DNA of 37,913 nt from Microcaldota archaeon (GCA_021792775.1 JAJYTZ010000005.1:1-37913), one strand, 5' to 3'. Shown: positions 8,095 through 15,386, numbered from the stretch's first letter. Made by a program: numbers and translations. The notes: generated by a model not told the origin, from the sequence alone.

Positions 8095-8796
8095 ATAATC
8101 CTTGGTGGGGGAGACGAGGCAGGCAGGGGCGCAGTTGTAGGGCCTCTTGTCGTGGCAGTTGTGGCGGTTAAGAAAAGTTCGGAGCGAAGACTTTCCAGCA
8201 TAGGGGTGCGTGACTCAAAGATGCTTACCAAGGAGAGGAGGATAAAGCTATACAGCGAAATCCAAAAGATATGCCCCGAGATACTTGTCTCTAAGATACA
8301 GCCCGAAGAGATAAACGAGGCGATGTCGAAAAGGATATCGCTTAACGAACTTGAAGCTGTGCATTTTGCTAAACTTATCGACCAGCTTAAGTCAGTCGAT
8401 AAGGTGTATCTGGATTCCCCAGACGTCATACAAGAACGCTTCGGGATAAGGGTAAAGGAGTTATGCAGAAGGCAGATATACGTTGGAAGCAGAAGAAGCA
8501 AGGAGTACGAGAAAGCGGTCAAGGTAATTTCTGAGCACAAAGCGGATGCCAGATACCCTGTAGTTTCAGCAGCGAGTATAATAGCAAAGACGATAAGAGA
8601 CAGGGAGATAAAGGCACTAGAGCGGAAGCTTAGATTTAAGATAGGTTCTGGTTATCCCTCAGATTCGAGGACGATAGAAGTCATAAGGAAAAACCTTAGG
8701 AATACAACCTTTTCAGAGCATCTGAGGACTAGATGGAGCACTATGGACAGGATCAGGCAATCAAGCCTGATGGCATTCGCCTCAGCAAACGATTAA
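8095..8796 (+). CDS. rnhB: Ribonuclease HII (start codon abnormal)
   Basis: RNase HII cuts RNA hybridised to DNA and removes ribonucleotides from DNA. The catalytic GGGDEAGRGAVVGPLVVA segment lies at 8104-8157, followed by GVRDSKMLTKERR, the YLDSP metal-site region (about 8408) and ADARYPVVSAASIIAK (about 8545). The essential N-terminal Asp (codon 8113-8115) lies upstream of the first conventional start in this frame (GTG 8152). The frame is closed by TAA at 8080, and no ATG, GTG or TTG lies between that stop and the Asp codon. I place the start at ATA 8095 as best fit. A one-base loss after ATG 8087 is the alternative: one extra base would give a normal N-terminus. Confidence 0.85.
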   Translation: MILGGGDEAGRGAVVGPLVVAVVAVKKSSERRLSSIGVRDSKMLTKERRIKLYSEIQKICPEILVSKIQPEEINEAMSKRISLNELEAVHFAKLIDQLKSVDKVYLDSPDVIQERFGIRVKELCRRQIYVGSRRSKEYEKAVKVISEHKADARYPVVSAASIIAKTIRDREIKALERKLRFKIGSGYPSDSRTIEVIRKNLRNTTFSEHLRTRWSTMDRIRQSSLMAFASAND

Positions 8797-8820
8797 TACT
8801 TTATCGTGAGAATGCAGTAA

Positions 8821-8925
8821 GGATCTGTGGCGCAACTTGGATAGCGCGTCTGGCTTCGAACCAGATGGTTGCGGGTTCAAAAGGCCAAAGCGTCAAGCTT
8901 ATGTCTGGAAATCCCGCCAGATCCG
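8821..8925 (+). tRNA. tRNA-Arg (anticodon TCG) with T-loop intron
   Basis: The acceptor stem GGATCTG/CAGATCC is perfect, the D stem is GCGC/GCGC, and the anticodon stem TCTGG/CCAGA closes loop CTTCGAA, giving anticodon TCG. The T stem GCGGG (8871-8875) pairs with CCCGC (8913-8917), but the loop between them is 37 nt. Removing about 30 nt (8881-8910) restores the consensus loop TTCAAAT, so there is an intron near position 58/59. The exact cut is ambiguous over neighbouring A residues. Inside the intron AAGC/GCTT and CCA/TGG can pair. G8925 is the discriminator; CCA is not encoded. Non-canonical tRNA introns of this sort are known from Thermoproteales and ARMAN archaea. Confidence 0.9.
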
Positions 8926-8963
8926 ATAAATCAAGATTGTGAGCGAAGAGCTCTCCTCCAGCG

Positions 8964-9473
8964 TCACTGACGAAGCTTTGAAAGAAATACGTTTATCTCC
9001 TGTATCCTCTTTGCAGCTCTCTTGTCGTCCTTAACTCTATCAGTTATATACCATTTTACCTGCTCGGTAGTACTGAAGTTATGCCCCATATACTCGGAAA
9101 GCTGTATCTCGCCAGAAAGCTCCACATTGCCGGAAAGTTTCGTATTGCCAGAAAGCTTTACATTGCCGGAGACCATCGCATTGCCAGAAACCCTCGAATA
9201 CTCTGCGGCCTGCGCATTATCGGCAATCCATGCATTAGAGTTAAAATCAAGGTTATCTTCGTTTTCTATAAATCCCCCAATCTCCCCTTTTCTAATCTTA
9301 CCGAAATCCCTAAGTGCAACAATCCTGTAAAGTGTTCTGCCATCTACATCCAACGTTTCCCCGGTAAATCCGAATTTCGTGTTCTCCTTGCTTAGAGCTG
9401 GGGTTTCCGTTCTTAGGCAACCCAGCAGCTCTGCAACTCTATATTGGGCCGATCTTTGTCTTTTACTAGTCAT
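8964..9473 (-). CDS. Left-handed beta-helix repeat protein (phage/YdcK-like)
   Basis: The 169-residue protein has an N-terminal part with FTGETLDVDGRTLYRIVALRDF followed by GEIGGFIENEDNL. This is close to a module in phage and bacterial proteins of the YdcK / hexapeptide-repeat type (ALRDFGxVxxGxxGGWIExExNLS). Residues about 82-128 are hexapeptide-like repeats (SGNAMV, SGNVKL, SGNTKL, SGNVEL, SGEIQL), predicting a short left-handed beta-helix. The last 40 residues are helical and charged. Function is unknown; in relatives the helix is structural or forms trimers. ATG 9473 follows GTGAT at SD distance, and a TATA-like GATATAAATATG lies about 35 nt upstream. The link to mobile elements makes horizontal acquisition plausible; it follows a tRNA gene. 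Confidence 0.65.
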   Translation of the reverse strand: MTSKRQRSAQYRVAELLGCLRTETPALSKENTKFGFTGETLDVDGRTLYRIVALRDFGKIRKGEIGGFIENEDNLDFNSNAWIADNAQAAEYSRVSGNAMVSGNVKLSGNTKLSGNVELSGEIQLSEYMGHNFSTTEQVKWYITDRVKDDKRAAKRIQEINVFLSKLRQ

Positions 9474-9585
9474 CGTATCACATACAATTGGCTTTTTTCA
9501 TATTTATATCTTTTTTAATACCTACCATTAAGGAGTTGATAAATCGTTTTGTGCCGAGTTAAATCGCGACAGTCTACTCTACATT

Positions 9586-9619
9586 ATTATGGAAATCCCT
9601 TGTAGAAATATTCCATAAT
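9586..9619. repeat. Inverted repeat in the 9474-9731 gap
   Basis: ATTATGGAA (9586-9594) and TTCCATAAT (9611-9619) form a perfect 9-bp inverted repeat around a 16-nt spacer. It lies in the 258-nt gap between the beta-helix gene and the 3' end of the propeller gene. It may be an operator, a hairpin at the end of the propeller transcript, or a relic. The rest of the gap shows no gene. Confidence 0.4.
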
Positions 9620-9731
9620 TTCAAATGCCAACCTTCTACCATATAAATCATGCTGCTCCAGTCAAATTTCCATCTTTGGAAGATAGTATATCCATTGATC
9701 ATACAACTAACTTTATCCACCCTAATCTCAT

Positions 9732-10769
9732 TCAATTCCTTTCTATGGCGATGCCATAAGGTCCATTGCCTACCCTATATGTGCCTATGATGGAACCAGA
9801 GCCGGATAGCTCTGTAACGTTGTTGCCATTAAAGTTTGTAACCCAAACATTGCCATTCGGGGATATGGCGATCCCAGATGGTCCATTGCCTACCCTATAT
9901 GTGCCTATGATGGACCCAGAGCTGGATAGTTCTGTGACGTTGTTGCCCTTAAAGTTTGTAACCCAGACATTACCGTCTGGGGCTATGGCGATGCCATAGG
10001 ATCCACTGCCGGCGCTGTATGTGCCTATGATGGAACCAGAGCTGGAGAGCTCTCTGACGTTGCTGTTGACAAAGTCCGTAACCCAGACATTACCGTTCGG
10101 GGCTATGGCGATGCCGCCAGGCGCGCCACCTGCGCTGTATGCGCCTATGATGGAACCGGAACTGGATAGCTCTGTAACGTTGTTACCGACCCCGTCAGCA
10201 ACCCAAACATTGCCATTCGGGGATATGGCGATGGGTCCAGGTTCTCCACCTGCGCCGTACGTGCCTATGATGGAACCAGAGCCGGATAGCTCTGTAACGT
10301 TGTTGCCATTAAAGTTTGTAACCCAGACATTACCGTTTGGGGATATGGCGATGCCATAAGGTCCATTGCCTACCCTGTATGTGCCTATGATGGAACCAGA
10401 GCCGGATAGCTCTGTAACGTTGTTGCCATTAAAGTTTGTAACCCAGACATTACCGTTTGGGGATATGGCGATGCCATAAGGTCCATTGCCTACCCTGTAT
10501 GTGCCTATGATGGAACCAGAGCCGGATAGCTCTGTAACGTTGCTGCCGTTAAAGTTTGTAACCCAGACATTGCCCTGATTTATTATTGTGATTGGTATAG
10601 TAGTTAACTTGGCAGGCGGAGTTGTCGACGCCGGAGCTGTAATCGTAGTATATCGCGGTGGGATAGATGAAGTTCGGTTCATTATCCAGACAATTCCAGC
10701 AATTATGACAATTATTACTACAATTTCCATGCTGATTATCAGAATATTTTTGTTTCCTCCTCCAGACAT
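9732..10769 (-). CDS. Membrane-anchored seven-repeat beta-propeller (Vgb/NHL-like)
   Basis: The 345-residue protein has a signal anchor (about residues 9-29, IVVIIVIIAGIVWIM) and a Pro/Thr-rich linker. Seven repeats of about 40 residues follow, each built on NVWVTNFNGNNVTEL, then SGSIIGTY and GPYGIAISPNG. This is the blade pattern of virginiamycin B lyase-like and NHL beta-propellers. The repeats cover residues about 65-345, so the propeller is essentially the whole exterior domain. The catalytic His and Glu of true Vgb lyases are not evident, so a binding or adhesion role is likelier. ATG 10769 is the start. The repeats are almost identical in DNA, a sign of recent copying or ongoing gene conversion. 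Confidence 0.8.
   Translation of the reverse strand: MSGGGNKNILIISMEIVVIIVIIAGIVWIMNRTSSIPPRYTTITAPASTTPPAKLTTIPITIINQGNVWVTNFNGSNVTELSGSGSIIGTYRVGNGPYGIAISPNGNVWVTNFNGNNVTELSGSGSIIGTYRVGNGPYGIAISPNGNVWVTNFNGNNVTELSGSGSIIGTYGAGGEPGPIAISPNGNVWVADGVGNNVTELSSSGSIIGAYSAGGAPGGIAIAPNGNVWVTDFVNSNVRELSSSGSIIGTYSAGSGSYGIAIAPDGNVWVTNFKGNNVTELSSSGSIIGTYRVGNGPSGIAISPNGNVWVTNFNGNNVTELSGSGSIIGTYRVGNGPYGIAIERN
9781..10572. repeat. 120-bp tandem repeats encoding propeller blades
   Basis: Units start at 9781, 9901, 10021, 10141, 10261, 10381 and 10501 (last partial); a leading partial unit begins about 9747. Units 10261-10380 and 10381-10500 are identical over all 120 bp, and the match at 120-bp offset continues to 10542, giving 162 identical bp. 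The middle units (10021-10260) are the most diverged. Each unit is 40 codons, so gain or loss of a unit keeps the frame. Confidence 0.95.
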
Positions 10770-10879
10770 ATAATCGAATTATACATGCAATAGTAATATT
10801 TAGCCCTTTCTCTCCACGCTTTTTTCAAAGAGCCGAACTTTTTTTCTTAATCGAACCTCTTTTTGGCAAGAGTGTCACG

Positions 10880-12061
10880 TTAGTCAATATCAGTGCAACC
10901 CGAATCTTTCTCCTCAAACGTCCCAGGTTTCTCAGGCGCGCATGTTGGAAGGGTGGTGGTGGTTGTTGTGGTGGTTGTAGTGGACGATGAAGATGAAGAG
11001 ACAAGGGTTGTTGATGATGAGGAAACTAGAGTCGTGGAAGATGAAGAGACAAGGGTTGTGGACGATGAGGAGAGCAGGGTTGTTGATGATGAAGAGACAA
11101 GGGTTGTGGACGATGAGGAGAGCAGGGTTGTTGATGATGACGATGAAGAGACAAGGGTTGTTGATGATGATGAAGAGACAAGGGTTGTGGACGATGAAGA
11201 CGCTAACGAAGTTGTCGTGGTCGTGCTGACTGTCGAAGTCGTGAAAAATACAGGTATTGTTGAGACCGTTCCTTTCGCAAACCCAGCCGTCACTATCGCA
11301 TTTCCAGCCAGAGATAATGTGGCTTCCTCAGAAGTCAGTGAGCTAAGCGTTCCTCCGCTTACTGTCCATCCGGTGAACACGTCTCCATAATTCGGCGAGG
11401 CGTATACTATGTAGTTTCCTTTGTTAAGCAGCACTGTATCTCCATTCGAGTACTTTACTCCCTGCATGTATATGTTGCCTCCTGAAGAGGGTGATGTATC
11501 GAAGGTAAGAGTGTAGAAAGAGATGTTTGCTGCGCTCAACTCCTGAAGTGATTGTCCCGTCGCTATGTAATTCCCTGTGCATACGCCGCTCTGGCATATC
11601 GAATATGATATGTTGAAATTGACTCTTATGTCAGATCCTATGGAAGGCTCTATGCTTCCTGGTATAGTGACATTGCATATTGCGATTCCTCCCTGATAGA
11701 GCGTTCCAGGCCTACAGGTTCCTGTGTGTGTGGAGGTTCCAGAAGAACCTATGTTTGAAACGCTTATCCTTATAGGAACCGCTCCGAACTTAATCGGCGT
11801 TCCCAGATTGTTCGTTATTGAAATGAAATATCTGAGCCCGCCCACGCTCGAGTTGTAACCCAGCATAGTCGCTCCTGTGCATGGAATCCCGGGCTGTATG
11901 TTGCACTGGAACGGAATCTTTGACGCGTTGACTCTCGGACCTGCGTAGACTGCAAGAAGCGCTATCACTATTGCAATTATAAGTATCGCCCAACCATACG
12001 TTGTAACGAATTCCAGCGCCGTCTGTGCTGAGCTGTTTTTCACTTTCCTGCGCTTTCGCAT
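10880..12061 (-). CDS. Pilin-like surface protein with InlB-like repeat and Ser/Thr stalk
   Basis: The N-terminus has a basic stretch (RKRRKVKNSS) followed by AQTALEFVTTYGWAILIIAIV, a class III (type IV pilin-like) signal segment with the +5 Glu equivalent. The exterior part has two Cys-containing beta regions. A segment around FDTSPSSGGNIYMQGVKYSN and VFTGWTVSGGTL follows, which looks like a divergent InlB B-repeat (GWTxxGG core). A stalk of about 80 residues made of SSSSTTLV-type repeats comes next, then poly-Thr, and last a short Cys-containing acidic tail (CAPEKPGTF, GCTDID). The stalk is presumably O-glycosylated and extended. ATG 12061 is used because a TATA element lies 23 nt ahead; TTG 12079 would add six residues. 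Confidence 0.75.
   Translation of the reverse strand: MRKRRKVKNSSAQTALEFVTTYGWAILIIAIVIALLAVYAGPRVNASKIPFQCNIQPGIPCTGATMLGYNSSVGGLRYFISITNNLGTPIKFGAVPIRISVSNIGSSGTSTHTGTCRPGTLYQGGIAICNVTIPGSIEPSIGSDIRVNFNISYSICQSGVCTGNYIATGQSLQELSAANISFYTLTFDTSPSSGGNIYMQGVKYSNGDTVLLNKGNYIVYASPNYGDVFTGWTVSGGTLSSLTSEEATLSLAGNAIVTAGFAKGTVSTIPVFFTTSTVSTTTTTSLASSSSTTLVSSSSSTTLVSSSSSSTTLLSSSSTTLVSSSSTTLLSSSSTTLVSSSSTTLVSSSSTTLVSSSSSSTTTTTTTTTTLPTCAPEKPGTFEEKDSGCTDID
10960..11212. repeat. Low-complexity tandem repeats encoding the Ser/Thr stalk
   Basis: Imperfect repeats of 27-36 bp, plus strand core GAAGAGACAAGGGTTGTTGA, alternate with GATGAGGAGAGCAGGGTTGT variants across this span. They end in GTGGTTGT-rich codons for the poly-Thr run. 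Units are multiples of 3, so slippage changes stalk length without breaking the frame. The opposite strand is open too, but only because the repeat composition avoids stops. Confidence 0.85.
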
Positions 12062-12077
12062 ACTTTTATTAAGAATC

Positions 12078-12090
12078 AATATTTATTAAC
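12078..12090 (-). promoter_or_regulatory. TATA box of the pilin-like gene
   Basis: The minus strand reads GTTAATAAATATT, whose core AATAAATA is centred about 23 nt from ATG 12061. This favours ATG 12061 and a leaderless or nearly leaderless mRNA. Confidence 0.5.
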
Positions 12091-12127
12091 CTTCTTGCTG
12101 ATCTTCTTATGTTCTCGGTGAATGTAA

Positions 12128-13015
12128 TTGAAACACCTAAATCGCAAAAGCCGCATCTCCGGTTTCTTTAGGCTTACTAGGGCCGAGCACAGCGCAATGC
12201 TCGCATTCGCCGTCATTGCTGCTGAGATTATCCTCGGATTCAGAATAACCATCCCCCTTTTCGTGCTTGCCCTCTTCCCTCCTGTGCTAGTCAGCATGGG
12301 CGCCTTCGCGATAAACGACTACTTCGATGTCGGAGTAGACAGGAAGAACGGATTCCTGAACAGGCCTCTTGTAGATCACACGTTCACCAAGGCCGAGGCG
12401 ATATACATATACCTGCTCACTACCACCTTCGGCATAATCGCAAGCATCCTGATAAACCCATACGTCTTCCTCATCACTTTGCTCTTCGCGGCTGCAGCTT
12501 ACTTCTACAGCTATAAGCTCAAGGAAGTCGTAATCATAGGCAACGCATATATCGCATTCAGCATGGCGATTCCATTCATATACGGCAACTACATAATAAC
12601 GAATACCCTCAATCCGAACATATTGCTGATAAGCCTGATCGTGTTCCTAAGCGGGCTTGGGCGAGAGATACATGGGATGGTAAGGGATGCGGAAGGCGAC
12701 AAAGGGGTCAGGAAAATAAGGAACGTCATCCACTATGCCGGCGAACGAGGCGCAAACCTGCTTGCAGCCGCTCTCTATACTGTTTCTATATTCTTAAGCC
12801 TGTTCATGTTCTTTTTCATGTTTCCGTTCAAAGGGAACGCGCTGTATCTCATCCCTATACTGATTGTTGACATTATTCTTGTGTACAATATGCGCATATA
12901 CTTCACAAAGGGCGCAAAGAGGCGATACAGGCTCTCCCGAAACCTGAGCCTTGCGGCAATGACCGCAGCAATCCTGATATTCATCGTGTCAAGCGTTTTC
13001 TACCTTAGCCTCTGA
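12128..13015 (+). CDS. UbiA-family prenyltransferase, probable digeranylgeranylglyceryl phosphate synthase
   Basis: The 295-residue enzyme has about eight membrane helices and the two Asp-rich motifs of the UbiA superfamily. The first is NDYFDVGVD at residues 63-71, followed by the GFLNRPL segment found in archaeal lipid enzymes; the second is REIHGMVRDAEGDKG. Archaeal DGGGP synthase attaches the second geranylgeranyl chain to the glycerol backbone, the second ether-bond step of membrane lipid synthesis. The N-terminal FRLTRAEHSAML is also typical of that group. TTG 12128 directly follows an in-frame TAA and is the only start that keeps this segment. The last 27 bp overlap the end of the convergent uS2 gene. 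Another UbiA substrate cannot be excluded. Confidence 0.85.
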   Translation: MKHLNRKSRISGFFRLTRAEHSAMLAFAVIAAEIILGFRITIPLFVLALFPPVLVSMGAFAINDYFDVGVDRKNGFLNRPLVDHTFTKAEAIYIYLLTTTFGIIASILINPYVFLITLLFAAAAYFYSYKLKEVVIIGNAYIAFSMAIPFIYGNYIITNTLNPNILLISLIVFLSGLGREIHGMVRDAEGDKGVRKIRNVIHYAGERGANLLAAALYTVSIFLSLFMFFFMFPFKGNALYLIPILIVDIILVYNMRIYFTKGAKRRYRLSRNLSLAAMTAAILIFIVSSVFYLSL

Positions 13016-13705
13016 GCTTTCCTGAACCGTCGCCTCCTCCTCTTTCGGCTTGTCCGCTTCCGCCTTTTCAGCATCGTAGTTCTGCTCGCGCTTCTCCTCC
13101 CTCTTCTCTATCTTTATCTCAAAGTCATCAGGAGTGTACTTGAATTCGTCGTTGCCCTTTATTGTGCCCCTGTTCTTAAGCACCTCACGTGCCAGCAGAT
13201 AATAAGTATAAGCGAGCGCCCTCCTTCCCCTGTTGTTCACAGGTATTATCAGGTCGAGATATTTCGTTATGTTGTCTGTATCGTTCAGCGCTATTATAGG
13301 CACATTGACCGTGCTTGCCTCCTTTATTCCCTGTTTCTCGTTCCTAGAATCGCTTATCACAAGCAGCTTTATCTCAGAGAAACCCTCTTTGTAAGGATTT
13401 GTGAAGATTCCCGGGGTTACCCTTCCAGGTATGAACCTCGCATCTATGACCTCTGCGAACCTCTTTGCGGCCGTTATCGCATAGAGCCGCGAGGCTGTGA
13501 CGACAATGTCTCTCGGTTCATACCTTGATATCATAGCGCCAGCTACCCTTATCCTTGCGTCTATCGACTTTATGTCAAGAAGGTAAAGTCCATCCTCTCT
13601 CACTTTCATTATGAACTTTGCCATACCTGCGCTCTTTACCTTTGTCGCTATGTGTATGCCTGCCTTAAGGTAATCGTTCGGATTTATCAGCAATTCTTCT
13701 TCCAT
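12989..13705 (-). CDS. rps2: Small ribosomal subunit protein uS2
   Basis: The uS2 pattern is clear: YLKAGIHIATKVKSAGM at the start, then GLYLLDIKSIDARI, FIPGRVTPGIFTNP (signature about residues 108-121), LLVISDSRN, and DLIIPVNNRGRRALAYTYYLLAREVL. This is the archaeal/eukaryotic form of the 30S assembly protein. From about residue 185 a 50-residue Lys/Glu-rich tail extends beyond the folded domain. The start ATG 13705 follows a GGTG Shine-Dalgarno element. It is the last protein gene of the rpoD-to-uS2 cluster, separated from rpoN by tRNA-Pro. Its 3' end overlaps the UbiA gene by 27 bp. Confidence 0.97.
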   Translation of the reverse strand: MEEELLINPNDYLKAGIHIATKVKSAGMAKFIMKVREDGLYLLDIKSIDARIRVAGAMISRYEPRDIVVTASRLYAITAAKRFAEVIDARFIPGRVTPGIFTNPYKEGFSEIKLLVISDSRNEKQGIKEASTVNVPIIALNDTDNITKYLDLIIPVNNRGRRALAYTYYLLAREVLKNRGTIKGNDEFKYTPDDFEIKIEKREEKREQNYDAEKAEADKPKEEEATVQESSEAKVENA

Positions 13706-13718
13706 CGTTACACCATTA

Positions 13719-13825
13719 TGGGGCCGCCGAGATTTTCAGCGGTTTACTTTTGAATTCCCGTATAAAGACAAACTCGGGTCGCCAGCACCCCAAGCCGGTA
13801 GCCTACCAAGCTAGCAGACGGCCCC
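13719..13825 (-). tRNA. tRNA-Pro (anticodon GGG) with T-loop intron
   Basis: The acceptor stem GGGGCCG/CGGCCCC is perfect, with A as discriminator. The anticodon stem CCGGC/GCTGG closes loop TTGGGGT, giving anticodon GGG. The T stem CCGAG (13773-13777) pairs with CTCGG (13727-13731), but 41 nt lie between. Removing 34 nt (best choice 13735-13768) leaves T-loop TTTGAAT and a 73-nt tRNA, the same length as the intronless tRNA-Pro(TGG). The loop then has U56 where C is nearly universal, and the boundary may shift by a base or two. The D stem has a mismatch at 10-25. It lies between rpoN and uS2 in the ribosomal cluster; CCA is not encoded. Confidence 0.85.
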
Positions 13826-13860
13826 ATGTTTAAATTCTCCATACAGCAAATATAATAACC

Positions 13861-14058
13861 TTACCTACTGCTTCCAAGAAACTCGTCTATGAGCTCTATG
13901 TTACTGAGCAGCATCCTTTTGCAGCAATATCTCCTTATTCCAAGTTCCTCAAATACCTTTTCCGGGTTCTCATGCTCCTTATTGACGCGCCTGTCGTATT
14001 CTTCCCACTTATTGGCTATCACCGCGCCGCATGTAAAACATCTCACTGGAATCATCAT
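13861..14058 (-). CDS. rpoN: DNA-directed RNA polymerase subunit N
   Basis: This is the 65-residue archaeal Rpb10 homologue, a zinc-bundle protein that holds subunits D and L at the back of the RNA polymerase. The [11 protein letters not shown] start and the RRYCCKRML segment supply the four zinc-binding cysteines (CxxC and CC). The true start is ATG 14058, preceded by AGGTGATT at proper spacing. Longer upstream frames only read into uS9, whose stop lies 4 nt before this start. Relatives in other archaea sit in the same cluster. Confidence 0.97.
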   Translation of the reverse strand: MMIPVRCFTCGAVIANKWEEYDRRVNKEHENPEKVFEELGIRRYCCKRMLLSNIELIDEFLGSSR

Positions 14059-14062
14059 ATAA

Positions 14063-14572
14063 TCACCTATAGGAGGTCTGGAATCTTGCCCTAGCCTTCG
14101 GTCCAAGGAATTTCTTCGGCTCAACTCTCCTCGGGTCATCCTTGATAAGCCTGCGGTCGTACTCTATCATAATGCTCTTCATGCTCTCTCCGCCTACCTC
14201 TGCTATAACCCTTGCTATGGCTCCTGCTGCTGCCTGCGCCTGCGAGCTTACTCCTCCGCCATGGATATTGACGCTTATGTCCAGCCCTCCTGCAATCTGC
14301 TTCGCAGCGTCAGATATGTAGACACCTTTAAGCATCTCCGTCCTTACCTCCTCTGGCATAGTGCCTATCAGCATGCTGTTTACTCTTATAATGCCGCTTC
14401 CCGGCACAGCAGAGGCTCTTGCTATGCTGCGCTTTCTCTTGCTCTTTGTGAATATGACCTTGACCTTTACGACCTCCTTCTGCTTTGCGGGACTCTTCCT
14501 CGTACGCTTCGCTGCCGGTTTCTTTTTCTTCTCTTCAATACTTTCTTTGCCTTCTTGTTTTTCCTCTTCCAT
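14063..14572 (-). CDS. rps9: Small ribosomal subunit protein uS9
   Basis: The conserved core starts near residue 35: [22 protein letters not shown], then [24 protein letters not shown] and the invariant C-terminus [16 protein letters not shown], which reaches into the ribosomal P site. The first 32 residues are an extra Lys/Glu-rich extension, longer than in most archaeal uS9. The start ATG 14572 has GTGA upstream. It lies 8 nt after uL13 and 4 nt before rpoN, so translation is probably coupled. Confidence 0.97.
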   Translation of the reverse strand: MEEEKQEGKESIEEKKKKPAAKRTRKSPAKQKEVVKVKVIFTKSKRKRSIARASAVPGSGIIRVNSMLIGTMPEEVRTEMLKGVYISDAAKQIAGGLDISVNIHGGGVSSQAQAAAGAIARVIAEVGGESMKSIMIEYDRRLIKDDPRRVEPKKFLGPKARARFQTSYR

Positions 14573-14580
14573 CTATTCAC

Positions 14581-15024
14581 TCATTTGATCTTGAAACCAA
14601 GCAGTCCGGATATCTCGCTGACAGTAGAATATTTCGAGTATACATCCTTCGTGCTCTTTATCTTTATATCTATCGGTTTAGTATCCTTCAGTTCCTCTGG
14701 CACCCCTATAAATACCATAAGCCTCTTGTAAGCCTCCTTTCCAGAAGGTTTTCTGTACGGGAGCATGCCCCTCACTATCCTCTTAACAAGGAAGTCAGGC
14801 CTTCTCGGCCATTTCGGAGAGTGTTCCGGATTCTCCTTTTCCTGAAGGCCGCGCCTTGTCTTGTATCTAGACAGCGTGGTCTTCCAGTTTCCCGTTATTA
14901 TTGCCTTCTCCGAATTTATTACCGCGACTCGTTTGCCCTGAAGGAGCATCTTGGCAGTTGCTGTTCCAAGCCGCCCCAGCACTGCGCCATCCGCATCTAT
15001 AACGACATAATTGCCCTTGTCCAT
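14581..15024 (-). CDS. rpl13: Large ribosomal subunit protein uL13
   Basis: The 147-residue protein matches archaeal uL13: VVIDADGAVLGRLGTATAKMLLQG at the start, VINSEKAIITGN, then the PRRPDFLVKRIVRGMLPYRKPSGKEA block and VFIGVPEEL. uL13 binds 23S rRNA domain VI and is needed early in 50S assembly. The ATG at 15024 is preceded by AAGGTAAT. The gene lies 4 nt after eL18 and 8 nt before uS9, in the order seen in most archaea. Confidence 0.97.
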   Translation of the reverse strand: MDKGNYVVIDADGAVLGRLGTATAKMLLQGKRVAVINSEKAIITGNWKTTLSRYKTRRGLQEKENPEHSPKWPRRPDFLVKRIVRGMLPYRKPSGKEAYKRLMVFIGVPEELKDTKPIDIKIKSTKDVYSKYSTVSEISGLLGFKIK

Positions 15025-15028
15025 ACAA

Positions 15029-15373
15029 TTACCTTATGATCTTTACCTTCTCCCTTCCGAGCATCTCGTTCAGACTGAGTATCTTCGAATCGCTTCTCTT
15101 TATCTCAGCTTTCGCTTTCTCGGAAAAACTTATTGCAGTTATATTGACTTTATGCCCTAGTGTCCCTTTTGACAGGACTTTGCCAGGCACAATGATATTG
15201 TCTCCATTATCGGTGTGTTTGTTAATTGAATACAGGTTGACTGCAATCCTTCTCCTCCTTGAGATATCCACCTGACGGTAAACGCTCTTCCATAAGGGAC
15301 CGTATCTCCCTTTTGAAGCATCATCAAGCTTTTCAAGCCATTCCTTTATATCGCTTCTTTCAGTTTTTCTCAT
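15029..15373 (-). CDS. rpl18e: Large ribosomal subunit protein eL18
   Basis: eL18 is specific to archaea and eukaryotes. Recognisable segments are WKSVYRQVDISRRRRIAVN, IIVPGKVLSKGTLGHKVNI and the C-terminal FSEKAKAEI. ATG 15373 is chosen because GTGATT sits just upstream as a Shine-Dalgarno element; GTG 15382 would add MIV. The gene begins 13 nt after tRNA-Leu, so tRNA processing probably shapes the 5' end of its mRNA. Confidence 0.95.
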   Translation of the reverse strand: MRKTERSDIKEWLEKLDDASKGRYGPLWKSVYRQVDISRRRRIAVNLYSINKHTDNGDNIIVPGKVLSKGTLGHKVNITAISFSEKAKAEIKRSDSKILSLNEMLGREKVKIIR

Positions 15374-15386
15374 AACAATCACATTT

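Noticed and set aside
9781-10572. CRISPR array
   Set aside because: The 120-bp repeats are contiguous, coding and without spacers. No CRISPR array, cas gene, transposase or integrase was seen anywhere in the window.
10893-11390. Plus-strand frame rich in Val/Asp/Glu opposite the Ser/Thr stalk
   Set aside because: It mirrors the codon repeats of the minus-strand stalk; stops are absent only because of repeat composition.
13735-13768. A separate tRNA-like element using the TTCAAAA inside the tRNA-Pro(GGG) region
   Set aside because: The TTCAAAA lies within the intron; only the outer T stem CCGAG/CTCGG gives a full cloverleaf.
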